A program made the position numbers and the translations under genes. A stretch of DNA of 64,000 nt from an uncultured Aquimarina sp. (GTDB lineage Bacteria; Bacteroidota; Bacteroidia; Flavobacteriales; Flavobacteriaceae): assembly GCA_947499005.1 (NCBI GenBank), contig CANMML010000007.1, positions 93,442 to 157,441 on the forward strand. The letters run 5' to 3'. Below the pieces are notes generated by a model that searched no databases, was not told the origin of the DNA, and worked only from the letters and a program-made list of their open reading frames with translations. Positions 54,359 through 63,925 of this stretch are shown here, in pieces (within the stretch, counting starts at the first letter, position 1; each line of letters begins with the position of its first letter).

Positions 54359-55900
54359 TTATTGGGCTAAACTCATCTTTTTAAGGTTATGTGCCATTGC
54401 TATTAATCCAAATTCAGTTTCTACTTTCTCAATTCCTCTCAACATAAAGCGTTTGAAGTTCATATTTTGTTTAATATTCCCAAATATGGCTTCAATATCC
54501 CAACACCTTTGCTTGCGGTGTGCTATTCCTTGTTCAGACATTAACTTTTCTTTGGCTTTTGCCTTGAGGCGAGCTAAATTATGATTCCGCTCTACGATTC
54601 TGTTCCCTTTTGCTTTATGACATAGGCTACGAAGTGGACAACCTCTACAGTTTTTAGCTTGGTATTTTGTTATGGTTTGCACATAGCCATTAGCGGTTTT
54701 CTTTTGATAATTACCTATACTTTCCATGGCTTGACCCATAGGGCAATAATGGGTGTCAGTTTGCTCATTATAATAGAGTTTGTTTGCTGTAAAAGGCTTT
54801 TTATCGGTTTTAGATTTTGCTTCTTTTTGTTCTTTATGGAAGTAGTTATATTTTACAAAAGCCTCTATATTTTGATCTTCTAATTCTTGGTAATTTTCTT
54901 CACTTCCGTAACCTGCATCAGCAGTAAGGGTATTGGGTAGCTGGTCAAAACTATCGGTATGTTCCTGTAAATGTCTTTTTAAGGTTGTCGTATCAGCAGG
55001 AGTTTGTTCTAAGGTATAGTTGACAATGAATTGATTATTAGAAGAGCCTTGAATATTGTAACCTGCCTTAAGTTGCCCGTTTTGCATATGATCATCTTTC
55101 ATGCGCATAAAAGTAGCATCAGGGTCTGTTTTACTATAGCTGCCGCGTTTACCCAAAATGGCTTCTTGTTTGTTGTATTTCTCTATAGTATCAGGCCAGT
55201 TCCTTTTAGCATAATTTAGTTTTTGCTTTACTTTCTTATCTATAGGTTTATCTGCTAAAGCTGCATTGATTTGATCAATGGTTTGAGAGACCTTTTCTGG
55301 ATCTATAGCTTCGAAATTTGGAGTATTAGGCACTTGCTCTTCATCGGCATATACTTTTTCAACGTAAGTCCAAAGTTCCTTAAGTTGTTTGGTGATTTTA
55401 CCTCGATTGGTTTTTATACTCTTTGCCCATACAAAGGTGTATTTATTAGCATTAGCTTCTAATTTAGTGCCATCAACATAAATTTCTTTTAGACTTAAGT
55501 ACCCTTGATCATTTAATAATAGTACAACTTGATTGAAGATTTTTTTAAATTGACCTTTTAAGCGCTTACCTCTAAAATCATTAATAGTGTTGTGATCTGG
55601 TTTGCTTTGACCACTAAGCCACATAAAGTGGATATTTTCACAAAGAGCTTGTTCTATTTTTCGAGAAGAATACAAATTACGTAAATAAGCGTAGATGATT
55701 ACTTTTAGTAACATTCTAGGATGATAGCTTGAAGTACCTCCTCCTTTATAGCTCTTTTCTAAATTAGAAATATCTAGATGATCAACTATCGTATTTATGA
55801 TACGAACGGGATGATTTTTAGGAACTAAATCATCATAACTAGGTGGTAATAGACTTAACTGATCTTGATTGTAAGTCTTAAATATAACACTGCGATTCAT
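54359..55900 (-). CDS. IS1182-family transposase
   Basis: 513 residues. The N-terminus (DQLSLLPPSYDDLVPKNHPVR) and DFRGKRL are family features. The likely DDE residues are D143 in IYVDGTKLEANANKY, D in LTADAGYGSEENY and E in CWDIEAIFGNIKQN. A cysteine cluster (KNCRGCPLRSLCHK) lies in between. It has no stop codon or frameshift, so the element may still be active. Confidence 0.95.
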   Translation of the reverse strand: MNRSVIFKTYNQDQLSLLPPSYDDLVPKNHPVRIINTIVDHLDISNLEKSYKGGGTSSYHPRMLLKVIIYAYLRNLYSSRKIEQALCENIHFMWLSGQSKPDHNTINDFRGKRLKGQFKKIFNQVVLLLNDQGYLSLKEIYVDGTKLEANANKYTFVWAKSIKTNRGKITKQLKELWTYVEKVYADEEQVPNTPNFEAIDPEKVSQTIDQINAALADKPIDKKVKQKLNYAKRNWPDTIEKYNKQEAILGKRGSYSKTDPDATFMRMKDDHMQNGQLKAGYNIQGSSNNQFIVNYTLEQTPADTTTLKRHLQEHTDSFDQLPNTLTADAGYGSEENYQELEDQNIEAFVKYNYFHKEQKEAKSKTDKKPFTANKLYYNEQTDTHYCPMGQAMESIGNYQKKTANGYVQTITKYQAKNCRGCPLRSLCHKAKGNRIVERNHNLARLKAKAKEKLMSEQGIAHRKQRCWDIEAIFGNIKQNMNFKRFMLRGIEKVETEFGLIAMAHNLKKMSLAQ

Positions 55901-55931
55901 ACATTAATTTAAGGAAAATCTAGATCTTTTG

Positions 55932-55964
55932 CAAAAAAAAGAGGCTACCTTTTCAGACAGCCTC
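55932..55964 (-). terminator. Right-end hairpin of the IS with T run
   Basis: On the minus strand GAGGCT pairs with AGCCTC, followed by TTTTTTTT. It would stop transcripts coming from the tonB side, upstream of the transposase gene. Confidence 0.6.
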
Positions 55965-55999
55965 ATCCTCTTTTTATTAATAATTGTCCCGTTCTAAAA

Positions 56000-56791
56000 T
56001 TATCTTACATCTAGAGAGATCGGTAGTACATATGACATCGTCACATTTTTACCGTTCTTCATCGCTGGAGACATTTTAGGAAGCAATTTAGCGACTCTTC
56101 TCGCTTCTTTTTCAAGAGATTTGTGCTTTCCACGAGCTTTAATATTGGTAATATTTCCTTGTTTATCGATTTCAAAGTAAACATTAATTCTTTGAATTCC
56201 ATCTAGACCAAGATCAGCACCAATGCTATTGTTAAATCTTCGTTTTACCAACCTTTGAATTTTAGATTCAAAACATTTCATAATGTCTTTGTTGTTACTG
56301 AATTTTGAACAACCTGGATATACAGGAGACATATCAACAGCATTAGATAGTAAAGGTTTCGAATTATTTGAAGTGCCTGAAACATTTGCAGTGGGGCTAC
56401 TTTTTGTATCCCCTTTGCTAACGTTATCCTTTGTAGGAGTATTGTTATCAGTAGATTCAACATTGTCGACAACAAGTTCTTTTTTGTTATCCTTTTCAAT
56501 TTTTTCAGGAACCTCTTTAGTATCATCAATGATAGGCTCAATTATTTCTGTGGGTTGAATTTTTGGAGCACTCTTAGCTGCAGATGCTGTAGGTTCTACT
56601 TCAAAAGGACCAAAAGGATCTTCGACACCATCATTTGTTGTATAAATGGTATCGGTTTCAGGTTTGATATCTTTATGAATTGGTACAGCATATACTTCAT
56701 ACATCCAGTACCCAAAGCATAGTATTGCAATCAAAGAAATTTGCACATTGATTAGTCGGCTTTTTTTAATGTTTACATCTTGTTTTTTCAT
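56000..56791 (-). CDS. TonB-family energy transducer
   Basis: 263 residues: one N-terminal membrane anchor (about 17-36), a flexible linker rich in lysine, proline, serine and acidic residues (40-150), and a C-terminal TonB_C domain (about 155-260) with YPGCSKFSNNKDIMKCFESKIQRLV and a closing TMSYVLPISLDVR. TonB couples the proton gradient to outer-membrane transporters. The ExbB and ExbD partners are not in the window. The IS lies 30 bases after its stop. Confidence 0.85.
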   Translation of the reverse strand: MKKQDVNIKKSRLINVQISLIAILCFGYWMYEVYAVPIHKDIKPETDTIYTTNDGVEDPFGPFEVEPTASAAKSAPKIQPTEIIEPIIDDTKEVPEKIEKDNKKELVVDNVESTDNNTPTKDNVSKGDTKSSPTANVSGTSNNSKPLLSNAVDMSPVYPGCSKFSNNKDIMKCFESKIQRLVKRRFNNSIGADLGLDGIQRINVYFEIDKQGNITNIKARGKHKSLEKEARRVAKLLPKMSPAMKNGKNVTMSYVLPISLDVR

Positions 56792-57048
56792 GATAATAAT
56801 AGGTTTTAGTTAATATTATTAGAATCATTTAGTGTTATGTTTTAGTTGTTGTGAGATCTCATGAAAAGTATATCAAAATGCATTCCAACGTTTTCGCTTA
56901 ACGATTTCTTAATCTTAAGTTAAAGAAGTCCTTTGTCGAGTAAATCAGGACTTATTCGAAGAATATTCCGAAAAACAAGGGAGTTCTTTTATTGCTAGGA
57001 TAAAAATTCGGATATTTATAAATCTAATAATCAATCAATTACGTAAAA

Positions 57049-58236
57049 ATGGAAAAAATTATTACATCAATTAAAGATGTTTTTCAACTCATCGGTTTAG
57101 ATGGAAAATTATCTACTCTTTTAGCTGCTATCGGAATTTTAATTATCGGTAGTTTAATTGCTAAAGGAATAAAAAAGCTAGTAAGAAAAGCTTTAAAGAA
57201 AACAGATATAGATAATAAGCTTTTTGGAGGAGAAGCATCTGGTGTAAAACCAGAAGGCTTTATTTCAAGTTTTGTATACTTTATTATCATGCTTTTTGTC
57301 TTGTTATTGGTATTGAGTACACTGGGAATGGAAAGTGTATTGGATCCAGTAAAGAATATGCTTAATGAATTCTTAGGGTTCTTGCCAAACCTTATTGCAG
57401 CAGGGCTTATTGGTTTTGTAGGGTATATTTTAGCGAAAGTAGTTTCTAATTTAATTGGATTAGGATCAACGTTTGTAGAAAATGTTGCTAGCAAATTGAA
57501 AGTTGAAGACACAGGGAAATTTGTTGCTATTATTCAAAAAATAGTTTTTGCAGTAATATTCATTCCATTTATTATTCAAGCTTTAAACGCACTACACATT
57601 AACGCAATAAGTGAACCAGCCAATGGTGTTTTAAGTACAGTAATGGCAATGATTCCTAAAGTATTAGCAGCAGGAGCGATCATTGCTATTTTTGTAATAG
57701 GAGGGAAGTACTTAACTAATTTCTTAGCCGATTTATTAAAAAGTGTTGGTACAGACGAGTTAGCTAACAAGTTACAACTAGATTCAATGATTGGAGAAAA
57801 CCAATCTTTATCTAAAATCTTAAGTGGTTTAGCATATTTTTTCTTAGCATTCACTGGGATCACTATTGGAGTTGGTAAATTAGATTTACCACAATTAAAT
57901 GATATTTTAAAAACGATCTTAGATCTTTCAGGGCAAATTTTCTTTGGATTGATCCTTTTAGTGATGGGTAATTTTATTGCTAATATTGTAGGGACTATGT
58001 TATCAAAATCAGACGATAATAAGTTTATTGCATCTATTGCTAAAGGAGCTATTATAGCATTGTTTTTAGCAATTTCTCTAAGAACTATGGGTATTGCAAA
58101 TAGTATTGTTGAAATTGCTTTTACAGCTATTATTGGAGCAATTGCGGTAACTATTGCTCTTGCATATGGACTTGGAGGACGAGAAGCAGCAGGAGAACAC
58201 ATGAAAGATATTCTGAATAAATTCAGAAAAAAATAA
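57049..58236 (+). CDS. Conserved TM-helix repeat membrane protein (mechanosensitive channel-like)
   Basis: 395 residues with about ten hydrophobic segments. The sequence repeats a helix pattern of the TM_helix family (GFISSFVYFIIMLFVLLLVL; then LGFLPNLIAAGLIGFVGYIL and VMAMIPKVLAAGAII), which is found in MscS-related proteins and CmpX-like proteins. The MscS beta domain is not seen, so a channel function is uncertain. Divergent from tonB. Confidence 0.7.
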   Translation: MEKIITSIKDVFQLIGLDGKLSTLLAAIGILIIGSLIAKGIKKLVRKALKKTDIDNKLFGGEASGVKPEGFISSFVYFIIMLFVLLLVLSTLGMESVLDPVKNMLNEFLGFLPNLIAAGLIGFVGYILAKVVSNLIGLGSTFVENVASKLKVEDTGKFVAIIQKIVFAVIFIPFIIQALNALHINAISEPANGVLSTVMAMIPKVLAAGAIIAIFVIGGKYLTNFLADLLKSVGTDELANKLQLDSMIGENQSLSKILSGLAYFFLAFTGITIGVGKLDLPQLNDILKTILDLSGQIFFGLILLVMGNFIANIVGTMLSKSDDNKFIASIAKGAIIALFLAISLRTMGIANSIVEIAFTAIIGAIAVTIALAYGLGGREAAGEHMKDILNKFRKK

Positions 58237-58282
58237 TGAGATTACCCTTTTTTTAGGGGAGTAAAAACATTATAAGTAATAA

Positions 58283-58317
58283 ATAAGGAGCTTATCATTT
58301 AATGATGGGCTCCTTAT
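58283..58317 (+). terminator. Bidirectional terminator between MscS-like gene and cupin
   Basis: ATAAGGAGC (58283-58291) pairs with GCTCCTTAT (58309-58317); inside, ATCAT and ATGAT also pair. It serves two convergent genes. Confidence 0.8.
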
Positions 58318-58335
58318 ATTTTTATCAATACAGTA

Positions 58336-58884
58336 TTAAGTACAATACTTTTCTACTAATTGTTTTTCTAGCCCTATGATTTTGCCAAGTGTAGCTAAGG
58401 TTGATATCCCGACCTTTTGAATAAAGTATGGAACTTTAGGGGAAAAAGCATCCATCATTTTTAACCCGATCGCTGTATGCAATATATTGTTGGGTAACCC
58501 TTTTTTATTGGTTTTAACATCATTAGTAAGTCCATACATGATTTGCAATGCATTCATCATTTTTTGAGGATTTACGACTTCTACATCGAAAACAACTTGT
58601 TCACCAGAACGATTATAAAACATATGACTAGTAAAAGGGGGAATAGTTTGTTCATCTCCTGCATTTAAAACCATTTTACGATCTCCAATCATAATATTTA
58701 ATGTTCCTTTTATCACCTTAAATTTTTCGTCTAGTCTAGTGTGGTAATGTAGTTCGTGTTGACCTCCATTTGGTTTTAGAAATGTTCGGAATATCAGAAG
58801 ACTTGTTGAATTTTTTAAAACCTCTATACGGTCTTTGATGATTGGATTAGAAAACTCAAGCTTTTTATGTTGTATATCAGTCAA
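58336..58884 (-). CDS. Cupin-domain protein
   Basis: 182 residues. The cupin metal-binding motif HELHYHTRLDEKFKVIKG has the two histidines and glutamate, with the second motif near EQTIPPFTSHMFYNRSG. The last 60 residues are helical (IGLKMMDAFSPKVPYFIQKVG). Small cupins bind or oxidise many compounds, so the function is open. It is convergent with the MscS-like gene. Confidence 0.75.
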   Translation of the reverse strand: MTDIQHKKLEFSNPIIKDRIEVLKNSTSLLIFRTFLKPNGGQHELHYHTRLDEKFKVIKGTLNIMIGDRKMVLNAGDEQTIPPFTSHMFYNRSGEQVVFDVEVVNPQKMMNALQIMYGLTNDVKTNKKGLPNNILHTAIGLKMMDAFSPKVPYFIQKVGISTLATLGKIIGLEKQLVEKYCT

Positions 58885-58992
58885 TGTATATGTCTTTATT
58901 CGGGTTTAGTTAAAATTATGCATTTTCCTTTTAAAACATTTATACTTAAAGCTAGAAACAAGTTTTAAAAAAGACCTAGCTTTTTCTTATTG

Positions 58993-59022
58993 TGTGATAT
59001 TGAAATAAATTCAGCATGAAGT
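58993..59022. repeat. Degenerate half of the REP-like element of 17224
   Basis: TGAAATAAATTCAGCATGA matches the right half of the 17224-17301 element, with the left half absent. It is a decayed copy. Confidence 0.6.
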
Positions 59023-59085
59023 CCTAAAACTATATGATTTCTTCCACAAAAATTAAATGAAATTACCCTGCATATCTAAAGATAA

Positions 59086-59117
59086 TTTTGAATAGATTCA
59101 AAAAAATAATATGTTTG
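59086..59117 (+). promoter_or_regulatory. Strong promoter of an intergenic RNA
   Basis: TTTG (59086-59089), exactly 20 bases, then TATGTTTG (59110-59117): the best-spaced promoter in the window. Transcription should start near 59124. Confidence 0.6.
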
Positions 59118-59123
59118 CTTTAT

Positions 59124-59238
59124 GCAAATGATAATAAACAATAAGAAGACAAAGAAATCAACGTTCCTCGAATGAGTTACGCCTTCTTGTTGTCCCTAAT
59201 AATAAGAAAACCTCGTAGCTCGGCTGTGAGGTTTTTTT
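59124..59238 (+). ncRNA. Candidate small RNA or attenuated leader
   Basis: From the promoter start to the terminator the RNA is about 115 bases. It holds an 11-bp stem, ACAATAAGAAG (59138-59148) with CTTCTTGTTGT (59183-59193, one G-U), and the terminator AAAACCTC (59207-59214) with GAGGTTTT (59228-59235) and further Ts. A tiny frame (59122-59175, MQMIINNKKTKKSTFLE) is present but could be chance. It may be a free RNA, or an attenuator of the GNAT gene 40 bases further. Confidence 0.5.
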
Positions 59239-59277
59239 GTGCTTAAAAATTAAAATAGAAAACCAATTACTAGAGTT

Positions 59278-59847
59278 ATGATTTTAGAAAATCGAAGAGC
59301 AAGATTACTGCCTTTTACAGCAGAAGGAGCAGAAGGGTTAAGAGAAATTATTTTTGATGATACTATTTGGAAATATATGGGACACTATATAAGAACAGAA
59401 GAAGATTTAAATGATTATATATCCGCTACATTAAAAGCAGCTAACAACCAGACGACAATCCCTTTTTTAGTGATAGATAAAGACTATGGGACATTAGCTG
59501 GTTGTACACGTTTAGGAAAGTTAGATATAAATAACAAAAGAGCCGAAATAGGTTGGACTTGGTACGGGACACAATTTCAAGGTACAGGTCTAAATGCAGC
59601 TGTAAAAGAGCTAGTATTGGCTTATGGGTTTGAAGTATTGAAACTAAATCGTATTCAATTTGGAGCAGATATACGAAACATTCGCTCTCAAAGAGCCATA
59701 GAAAAATTAGGAGCAGTAAAAGAAGGAATTCGTTATGCACACTATGTTGATAGTGAAGGAGAGGTACAAGATGATGTATACTATAGCATTGTTAGAAACC
59801 AATGGGAAGAAATAAATGCAACATCTAGTAGGATAAACGTTTTATAA
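59278..59847 (+). CDS. GNAT N-acetyltransferase (RimJ/RimL type)
   Basis: 189 residues. The GNAT pyrophosphate-binding segment is Q-GTGLNA and the following LVLAYGFEVLKLNRIQFGADIRNIRSQRAIEKLGAVKEG is typical of RimJ/RimL ribosomal-protein acetyltransferases. It uses acetyl-CoA; the target cannot be read. It has its own ATG 40 bases after the terminator of the small RNA, so it may depend on readthrough of that terminator. Confidence 0.85.
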   Translation: MILENRRARLLPFTAEGAEGLREIIFDDTIWKYMGHYIRTEEDLNDYISATLKAANNQTTIPFLVIDKDYGTLAGCTRLGKLDINNKRAEIGWTWYGTQFQGTGLNAAVKELVLAYGFEVLKLNRIQFGADIRNIRSQRAIEKLGAVKEGIRYAHYVDSEGEVQDDVYYSIVRNQWEEINATSSRINVL

Positions 59848-59926
59848 ATACATTTGTGTTTTAATTACCATAATATTCGGCATGATTTATTGCATGTCGA
59901 ATATTATGTCAGCACCTCATTAATAT

Positions 59927-61633
59927 ATGAAGTATACTAGCATTAATGCTGTTTTATATAAAGTATTCAATATGTTGTTTTTTATCATCGTATCGAATGC
60001 TGTACATGCTCAAGAAGGAAAAGTAATCGACGTAATTTCTGATCGTTTGGAGATTGACGAGGAAAATTTTCCTGGCGCTACATTGTTGAGCAAAGTAGAT
60101 AAACAAGTCTATTTGAAACATCAAGGAATTGAAATTTGGTGTGATCAAGCAGTACATTATGGTAATGAACGCTTTGTAAAAGCCTTTGGTAATGTAAAGA
60201 TGAATCAAGGTGACAGCATTATCATGAAAAGCAACTATGCAGAGTATAATGGAAATACCGAGTTTGCTTTCGCGAGTACCAATGTTTTTTTAGAAACTCC
60301 CGAAAATACATTAACGACAGATACGCTTTTCTATGATAAGCTACGCCAGCAAGCTTATTATCGTAGTGGGGGAACCGTTAAAGATTCTACCAATACCTTA
60401 AAAAGTAAAATTGGTCGGTATTATATTAATTTGAAGAAATATATCTTTTCAAAAGATGTAAGTATCGTTAACCCAGAAAATACAGTAGATTCAGAACGTT
60501 TAGATTATTATACAGAATCTGGTCAAGCCTATTTGTATGGGGAATCAACAATCAAGAGCCCTGGGAGCACGATGTATTGCGAACGTGGATATTATGATAC
60601 CAAGACGGCCATAGGTTATGCTATTAAAAATGCGAGGATCGATTATGATAATCGTCAAGTATTTGGAGATAGTATTTACTATGATAGTAATAATAGTTTT
60701 GCTTCAGCAACCAATAATATTAGAGTATTAGATACGGCCAATCAAAGTTTGATTAAAGGACATTATGCTGAAGTATTTAAAGCAAAGGACTCTGTATTTA
60801 TTACGAAACATGCCTTAGCAATTTCAAAGCAACAAAAAGATTCGATATTTATACATAGTGATACAATCATGGTTACAGGAAAGCCTCAAGATCGACTATT
60901 GAGAGGGTTTTATGATGTACGTATGTACAAAACTGATATGAGTGGGAAGTGTGATTCTATTAGTGTGGTACAAAAAACGGGTTATACCAAAATGTTCAAA
61001 AAACCTATTTTATGGTCTGGAGCAAATCAAATGACAGGTGATACGATCCAGTTGATATCTAATATGAAGACCAATAAATTGGATTCTCTAAAGGTCTTTA
61101 ATAATAGTTTCTTAGTACAGCAAGACACCTTAAAGAAAGGCTTTAACCAAGTGAAAGGGGCTATTTTATATGGATTGTTCGAAAATGACGAATTACGACA
61201 GGTTGATATTGATAAAAATACCGAGACGATCTATTTCCAAAGGGATGAATCTACTTTAGACTTAATAGGAATTAATAAAGTGATTTGTAGTAAGATTAAA
61301 ATTCTGTTTGAAGAACAAGATATTACCGATATCTATTATTATAAAGATGTAGAAGGGACACTTCACAGAGAAGGAAGTTTGCCTGAAAATGCGCAGCGTT
61401 TAAAAGGGCTTCATTGGAGAGGAGAGGAACGAATTAAATCCAAAAAGGATTTATTTAAAGGAGAAAAACCTTTTGAATTAGTGAAAATAAAAGGCTTACC
61501 ATTGCCAGAAGAGGAAGAAGACTTTTTTGATGAAGAAACCTTAAAACGTATTGAAGCTTATCGATCTGATAACTCTAGATATAAAGATGTCAAGCTGCAA
61601 CCTACAGAAACAGAAGAAGGAGAGGAAGACTAA
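59927..61633 (+). CDS. OstA/LptA-like periplasmic protein
   Basis: 568 residues: signal peptide ending NAVHAQ, then repeated beta-strand units (FVKAFGNVKMNQGDSIIMKS, NVFLETPENTLTTDTLFYD, SERLDYYTESGQAYLYGES) of the OstA_2 family. Proteins of this family are thought to bind LPS in the periplasm during transport. The C-terminal end is acidic. Its stop shares one base with the next start, so translation is coupled with the aminotransferase. Confidence 0.82.
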   Translation: MKYTSINAVLYKVFNMLFFIIVSNAVHAQEGKVIDVISDRLEIDEENFPGATLLSKVDKQVYLKHQGIEIWCDQAVHYGNERFVKAFGNVKMNQGDSIIMKSNYAEYNGNTEFAFASTNVFLETPENTLTTDTLFYDKLRQQAYYRSGGTVKDSTNTLKSKIGRYYINLKKYIFSKDVSIVNPENTVDSERLDYYTESGQAYLYGESTIKSPGSTMYCERGYYDTKTAIGYAIKNARIDYDNRQVFGDSIYYDSNNSFASATNNIRVLDTANQSLIKGHYAEVFKAKDSVFITKHALAISKQQKDSIFIHSDTIMVTGKPQDRLLRGFYDVRMYKTDMSGKCDSISVVQKTGYTKMFKKPILWSGANQMTGDTIQLISNMKTNKLDSLKVFNNSFLVQQDTLKKGFNQVKGAILYGLFENDELRQVDIDKNTETIYFQRDESTLDLIGINKVICSKIKILFEEQDITDIYYYKDVEGTLHREGSLPENAQRLKGLHWRGEERIKSKKDLFKGEKPFELVKIKGLPLPEEEEDFFDEETLKRIEAYRSDNSRYKDVKLQPTETEEGEED

Positions 61634-62808
61634 TGATGAAGGAAGACTTTTTTAAATATCAAGCTCAGACGACTCCTTTTCCTTTAGCTATGGAGGTTAA
61701 GAAAGCTAAAGGCAGTTATATTTATGATACCAACGGAAAAAAGTATTTAGATTTTGTTGCAGGTGTTTCTGCTTGTAGTTTAGGGCATAGGCACCCATCA
61801 GTTGTTAAAGCAATAAAAAAGCAGTTAGATAGGTATTTACATGTCATGGTGTATGGAGAATATATCCAGAAACCAGCGATTAAACTTACCAAACTTATTT
61901 CGGATCTTTTGCCAGATCCGCTAGAGAAAACCTACTTAACAAATTCGGGAACCGAAGCCATTGAGGGAAGCTTAAAATTGGCACGTCGAGTAACGGGGCG
62001 TAGTGAAATTATAGCAGCAAAATATGCTTATCATGGCAATACCATGGGGTCGTTAAGTGTTATGGGGTACGAAGAACGAAAACAAGCATTTCGTCCATTA
62101 ATTCCAGATGTTCGTTTTATCAATTTTAATGAAGAACAAAATTTAGTACAAATAACCTCGAAGACGGCAGGAGTCATATTAGAGACCATACAAGGAGGAG
62201 CAGGGTTCATTCAACCAGTGAATGATTATTTAGCTAAAGTTAAAAGGCGCTGTGAAGAAGTAGGTGCTCTACTGATTTTAGATGAAATTCAACCAGGCAT
62301 TGGTCGAACAGGAAAGATGTTTGGTTTTGAAAATTATAATGTAGTTCCAGATATTGTAGTGATAGGGAAAGGCCTTGGAGGCGGTTTGCCAGTAGGCGCT
62401 TTTACGGCTTCTGCAGCCCATATGGATTTATTGAAAGAAAACCCAATGCTTGGGCATATTACCACTTTTGGAGGAAACCCAGTAATAGCGGCTTCTTGTC
62501 ATGCTACTTTGAAGACGATACTAAAAGAAAATCTAATGCAAAAAGCATTAGAGAAAGAAAAATTATTCCGTCAAAGATTAGTACATCCTAAAATCAAAGA
62601 GATTCGAGGTATTGGGCTGATGTTAATTATCATGCTAGAAACTCCAGAAGAAGCTACAGATTTAGTATTAAAATGTCAGGAAAAAGGATTAATTCTCTTC
62701 TTTCTATTATTCGAAAAACGTGCGGTACGTATTACTCCTCCATTAACGATTTCTAAGAAAGAGATTAAAGAAGGCTGTGATATTATTTTGGAGGTGTTGG
62801 GTCAATAA
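61633..62808 (+). CDS. Class III aminotransferase (acetylornithine/ornithine type)
   Basis: 391 residues. PLP-dependent class III pattern: YDTNGKKYLDFVAGVSACSLGH, the NSGTEAIEGSLKLAR segment, LILDEIQPGIGRTG and the PLP lysine in VVIGKGLGGGLPVGAF. It moves an amino group from an omega-amino acid such as acetylornithine, but the exact substrate is not determined. It overlaps the OstA-like stop by one base (TAATG). A second ATG at 61636 is also possible. Confidence 0.82.
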   Translation: MMKEDFFKYQAQTTPFPLAMEVKKAKGSYIYDTNGKKYLDFVAGVSACSLGHRHPSVVKAIKKQLDRYLHVMVYGEYIQKPAIKLTKLISDLLPDPLEKTYLTNSGTEAIEGSLKLARRVTGRSEIIAAKYAYHGNTMGSLSVMGYEERKQAFRPLIPDVRFINFNEEQNLVQITSKTAGVILETIQGGAGFIQPVNDYLAKVKRRCEEVGALLILDEIQPGIGRTGKMFGFENYNVVPDIVVIGKGLGGGLPVGAFTASAAHMDLLKENPMLGHITTFGGNPVIAASCHATLKTILKENLMQKALEKEKLFRQRLVHPKIKEIRGIGLMLIIMLETPEEATDLVLKCQEKGLILFFLLFEKRAVRITPPLTISKKEIKEGCDIILEVLGQ

Positions 62809-63198
62809 TAAAGACATCATTGATGACTTAAATAAAGGCTTTTTAGGCCTTATAAATATTTCAACAACTTACTCAACTCGAAAATACTTTTGGCTCAGAA
62901 TAGGACAACTAAACACTGTAGGTGAGACTTTTTAAGTTATCACATTTTTTAGCAAGTTGCCTTGTTGGCCAATCATAATCATAGAGATGCTGGTGGATCC
63001 ATAAGAGGATACCACATATAAGATGAGGAGTTATTTATAGGCTGAGTATTGAAATATTGACAACGCTTTAATGGCGTTGCCCACATTCCAACACTCCAAA
63101 ATTATTATTATGAAATAAAAAAATAAAAAATATCGTATTTTTATAACCTAGGATTTAACGAAAAGGCTTTACATAGGATATAGTGTTGTAACATGTTG
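62809..63198. other. 390-base intergenic region with small hairpins
   Basis: CAACGC (63061-63066) and GCGTTG (63074-63079) form a hairpin; AAGGC/GCCTT near 62840 is another. No gene is seen. The right part merges into the truncated repeat gene. Confidence 0.4.
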
Positions 63199-63914
63199 TT
63201 AATTAATTGGTCTATAACCTTTTTGGTTAGGGAAAGTAATATTAGTAATTTCTTTTGAGTCAATATTTATTTTTGTGAGTCCTTGAGAATAAATAGGTGT
63301 AGAAGTTTCATAATTAGCTATGATTTCATTTGTTTTTTCTAGATATATAAAATCAAAATATATGTTATTAGTAGGTAGCACAGCTAATTCAGAGATTATA
63401 TCTCCATTCGCCTCATTTAGTTCTATTATTCTTTTAGGGGAAGACCCACTATCAAAACCAAATAGCTTTGTATTTGTACTTATTGGTCTATAACCTTTTT
63501 GGTTAGGAAAAGTAATATTAGTAATCTCTTTTGAGTCAATATTTATTTTTGTGAGTCCTTGAGAATAAATAGGTATGGAAGTTTCATAATTAGCTATGAT
63601 TTCATTTGTTTTTTCTAGATATATAAAATCAAAATATATGTTATTAGTAGGTAGCACAGCTAATTCAGAGATTATATCCCCATTCGCCTCATTTAGTTCT
63701 ATTATTCTTTTAGGAGAAGACCCACTATCAAAACCAAATAGCTTTGTATTTGTACTTATTGGTCTATAACCTTTTTGGTTAGGAAAAGCAATATTAGTAA
63801 TCTCTTTTGAGTCAATATTTATTTTTGTGAGTCCTTGAGAATAAATAGGTATGGAAGTTTCATAATTAGCTATGATTTCATTTGTTTTTTCTAGATATAT
63901 AAAATCAAAGTATA
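63199..63914 (-). pseudogene. C-terminal remnant of a protein made of 92-residue tandem repeats
   Basis: Read on the minus strand, the frame has no start and is broken at about 63914, where the repeat homology ends abruptly and an in-frame stop lies just beyond. The unit is about 92 residues and includes KLFGFDSGSSPKRIIELNEA, IISELAVLPTNNIYFDF and a closing FPNQKGYRPI, a beta-rich pattern like a propeller blade. A GTG at 63657 could start a shorter protein. It may once have been a secreted or surface protein. Confidence 0.7.
63208..63914. repeat. Tandem repeat, 276-bp period, about 2.6 copies
   Basis: The TGGTCTATAACC segment recurs at 63208, 63484 and 63760, exactly 276 bases apart (92 codons). 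Copies differ by only a few bases, so the expansion is recent. The third copy is cut at about 63914. Confidence 0.92.
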
Positions 63915-63925
63915 GAGGTCGGTAT

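Larger units (their letters stand above)
54251..55970. mobile_element. IS1182-family insertion sequence, complete
   Basis: The element has inverted ends matching 18 of 20 bases (54251-54270 and 55951-55970) and an intact 513-residue transposase. If the ends are read as GAGGC(C/T)GTCT (54257, 55964), the flanking sequences AGAGGAT and ATCCTCT are mirror images, as though it had inserted into a palindrome. Both ends form hairpins with T runs pointing inward. Confidence 0.88.

Noticed and set aside
57049..58236. A true MscS channel
   Set aside because: The helix repeats are present but the MscS pore helix and beta domain were not found, so only a channel-like label is given.
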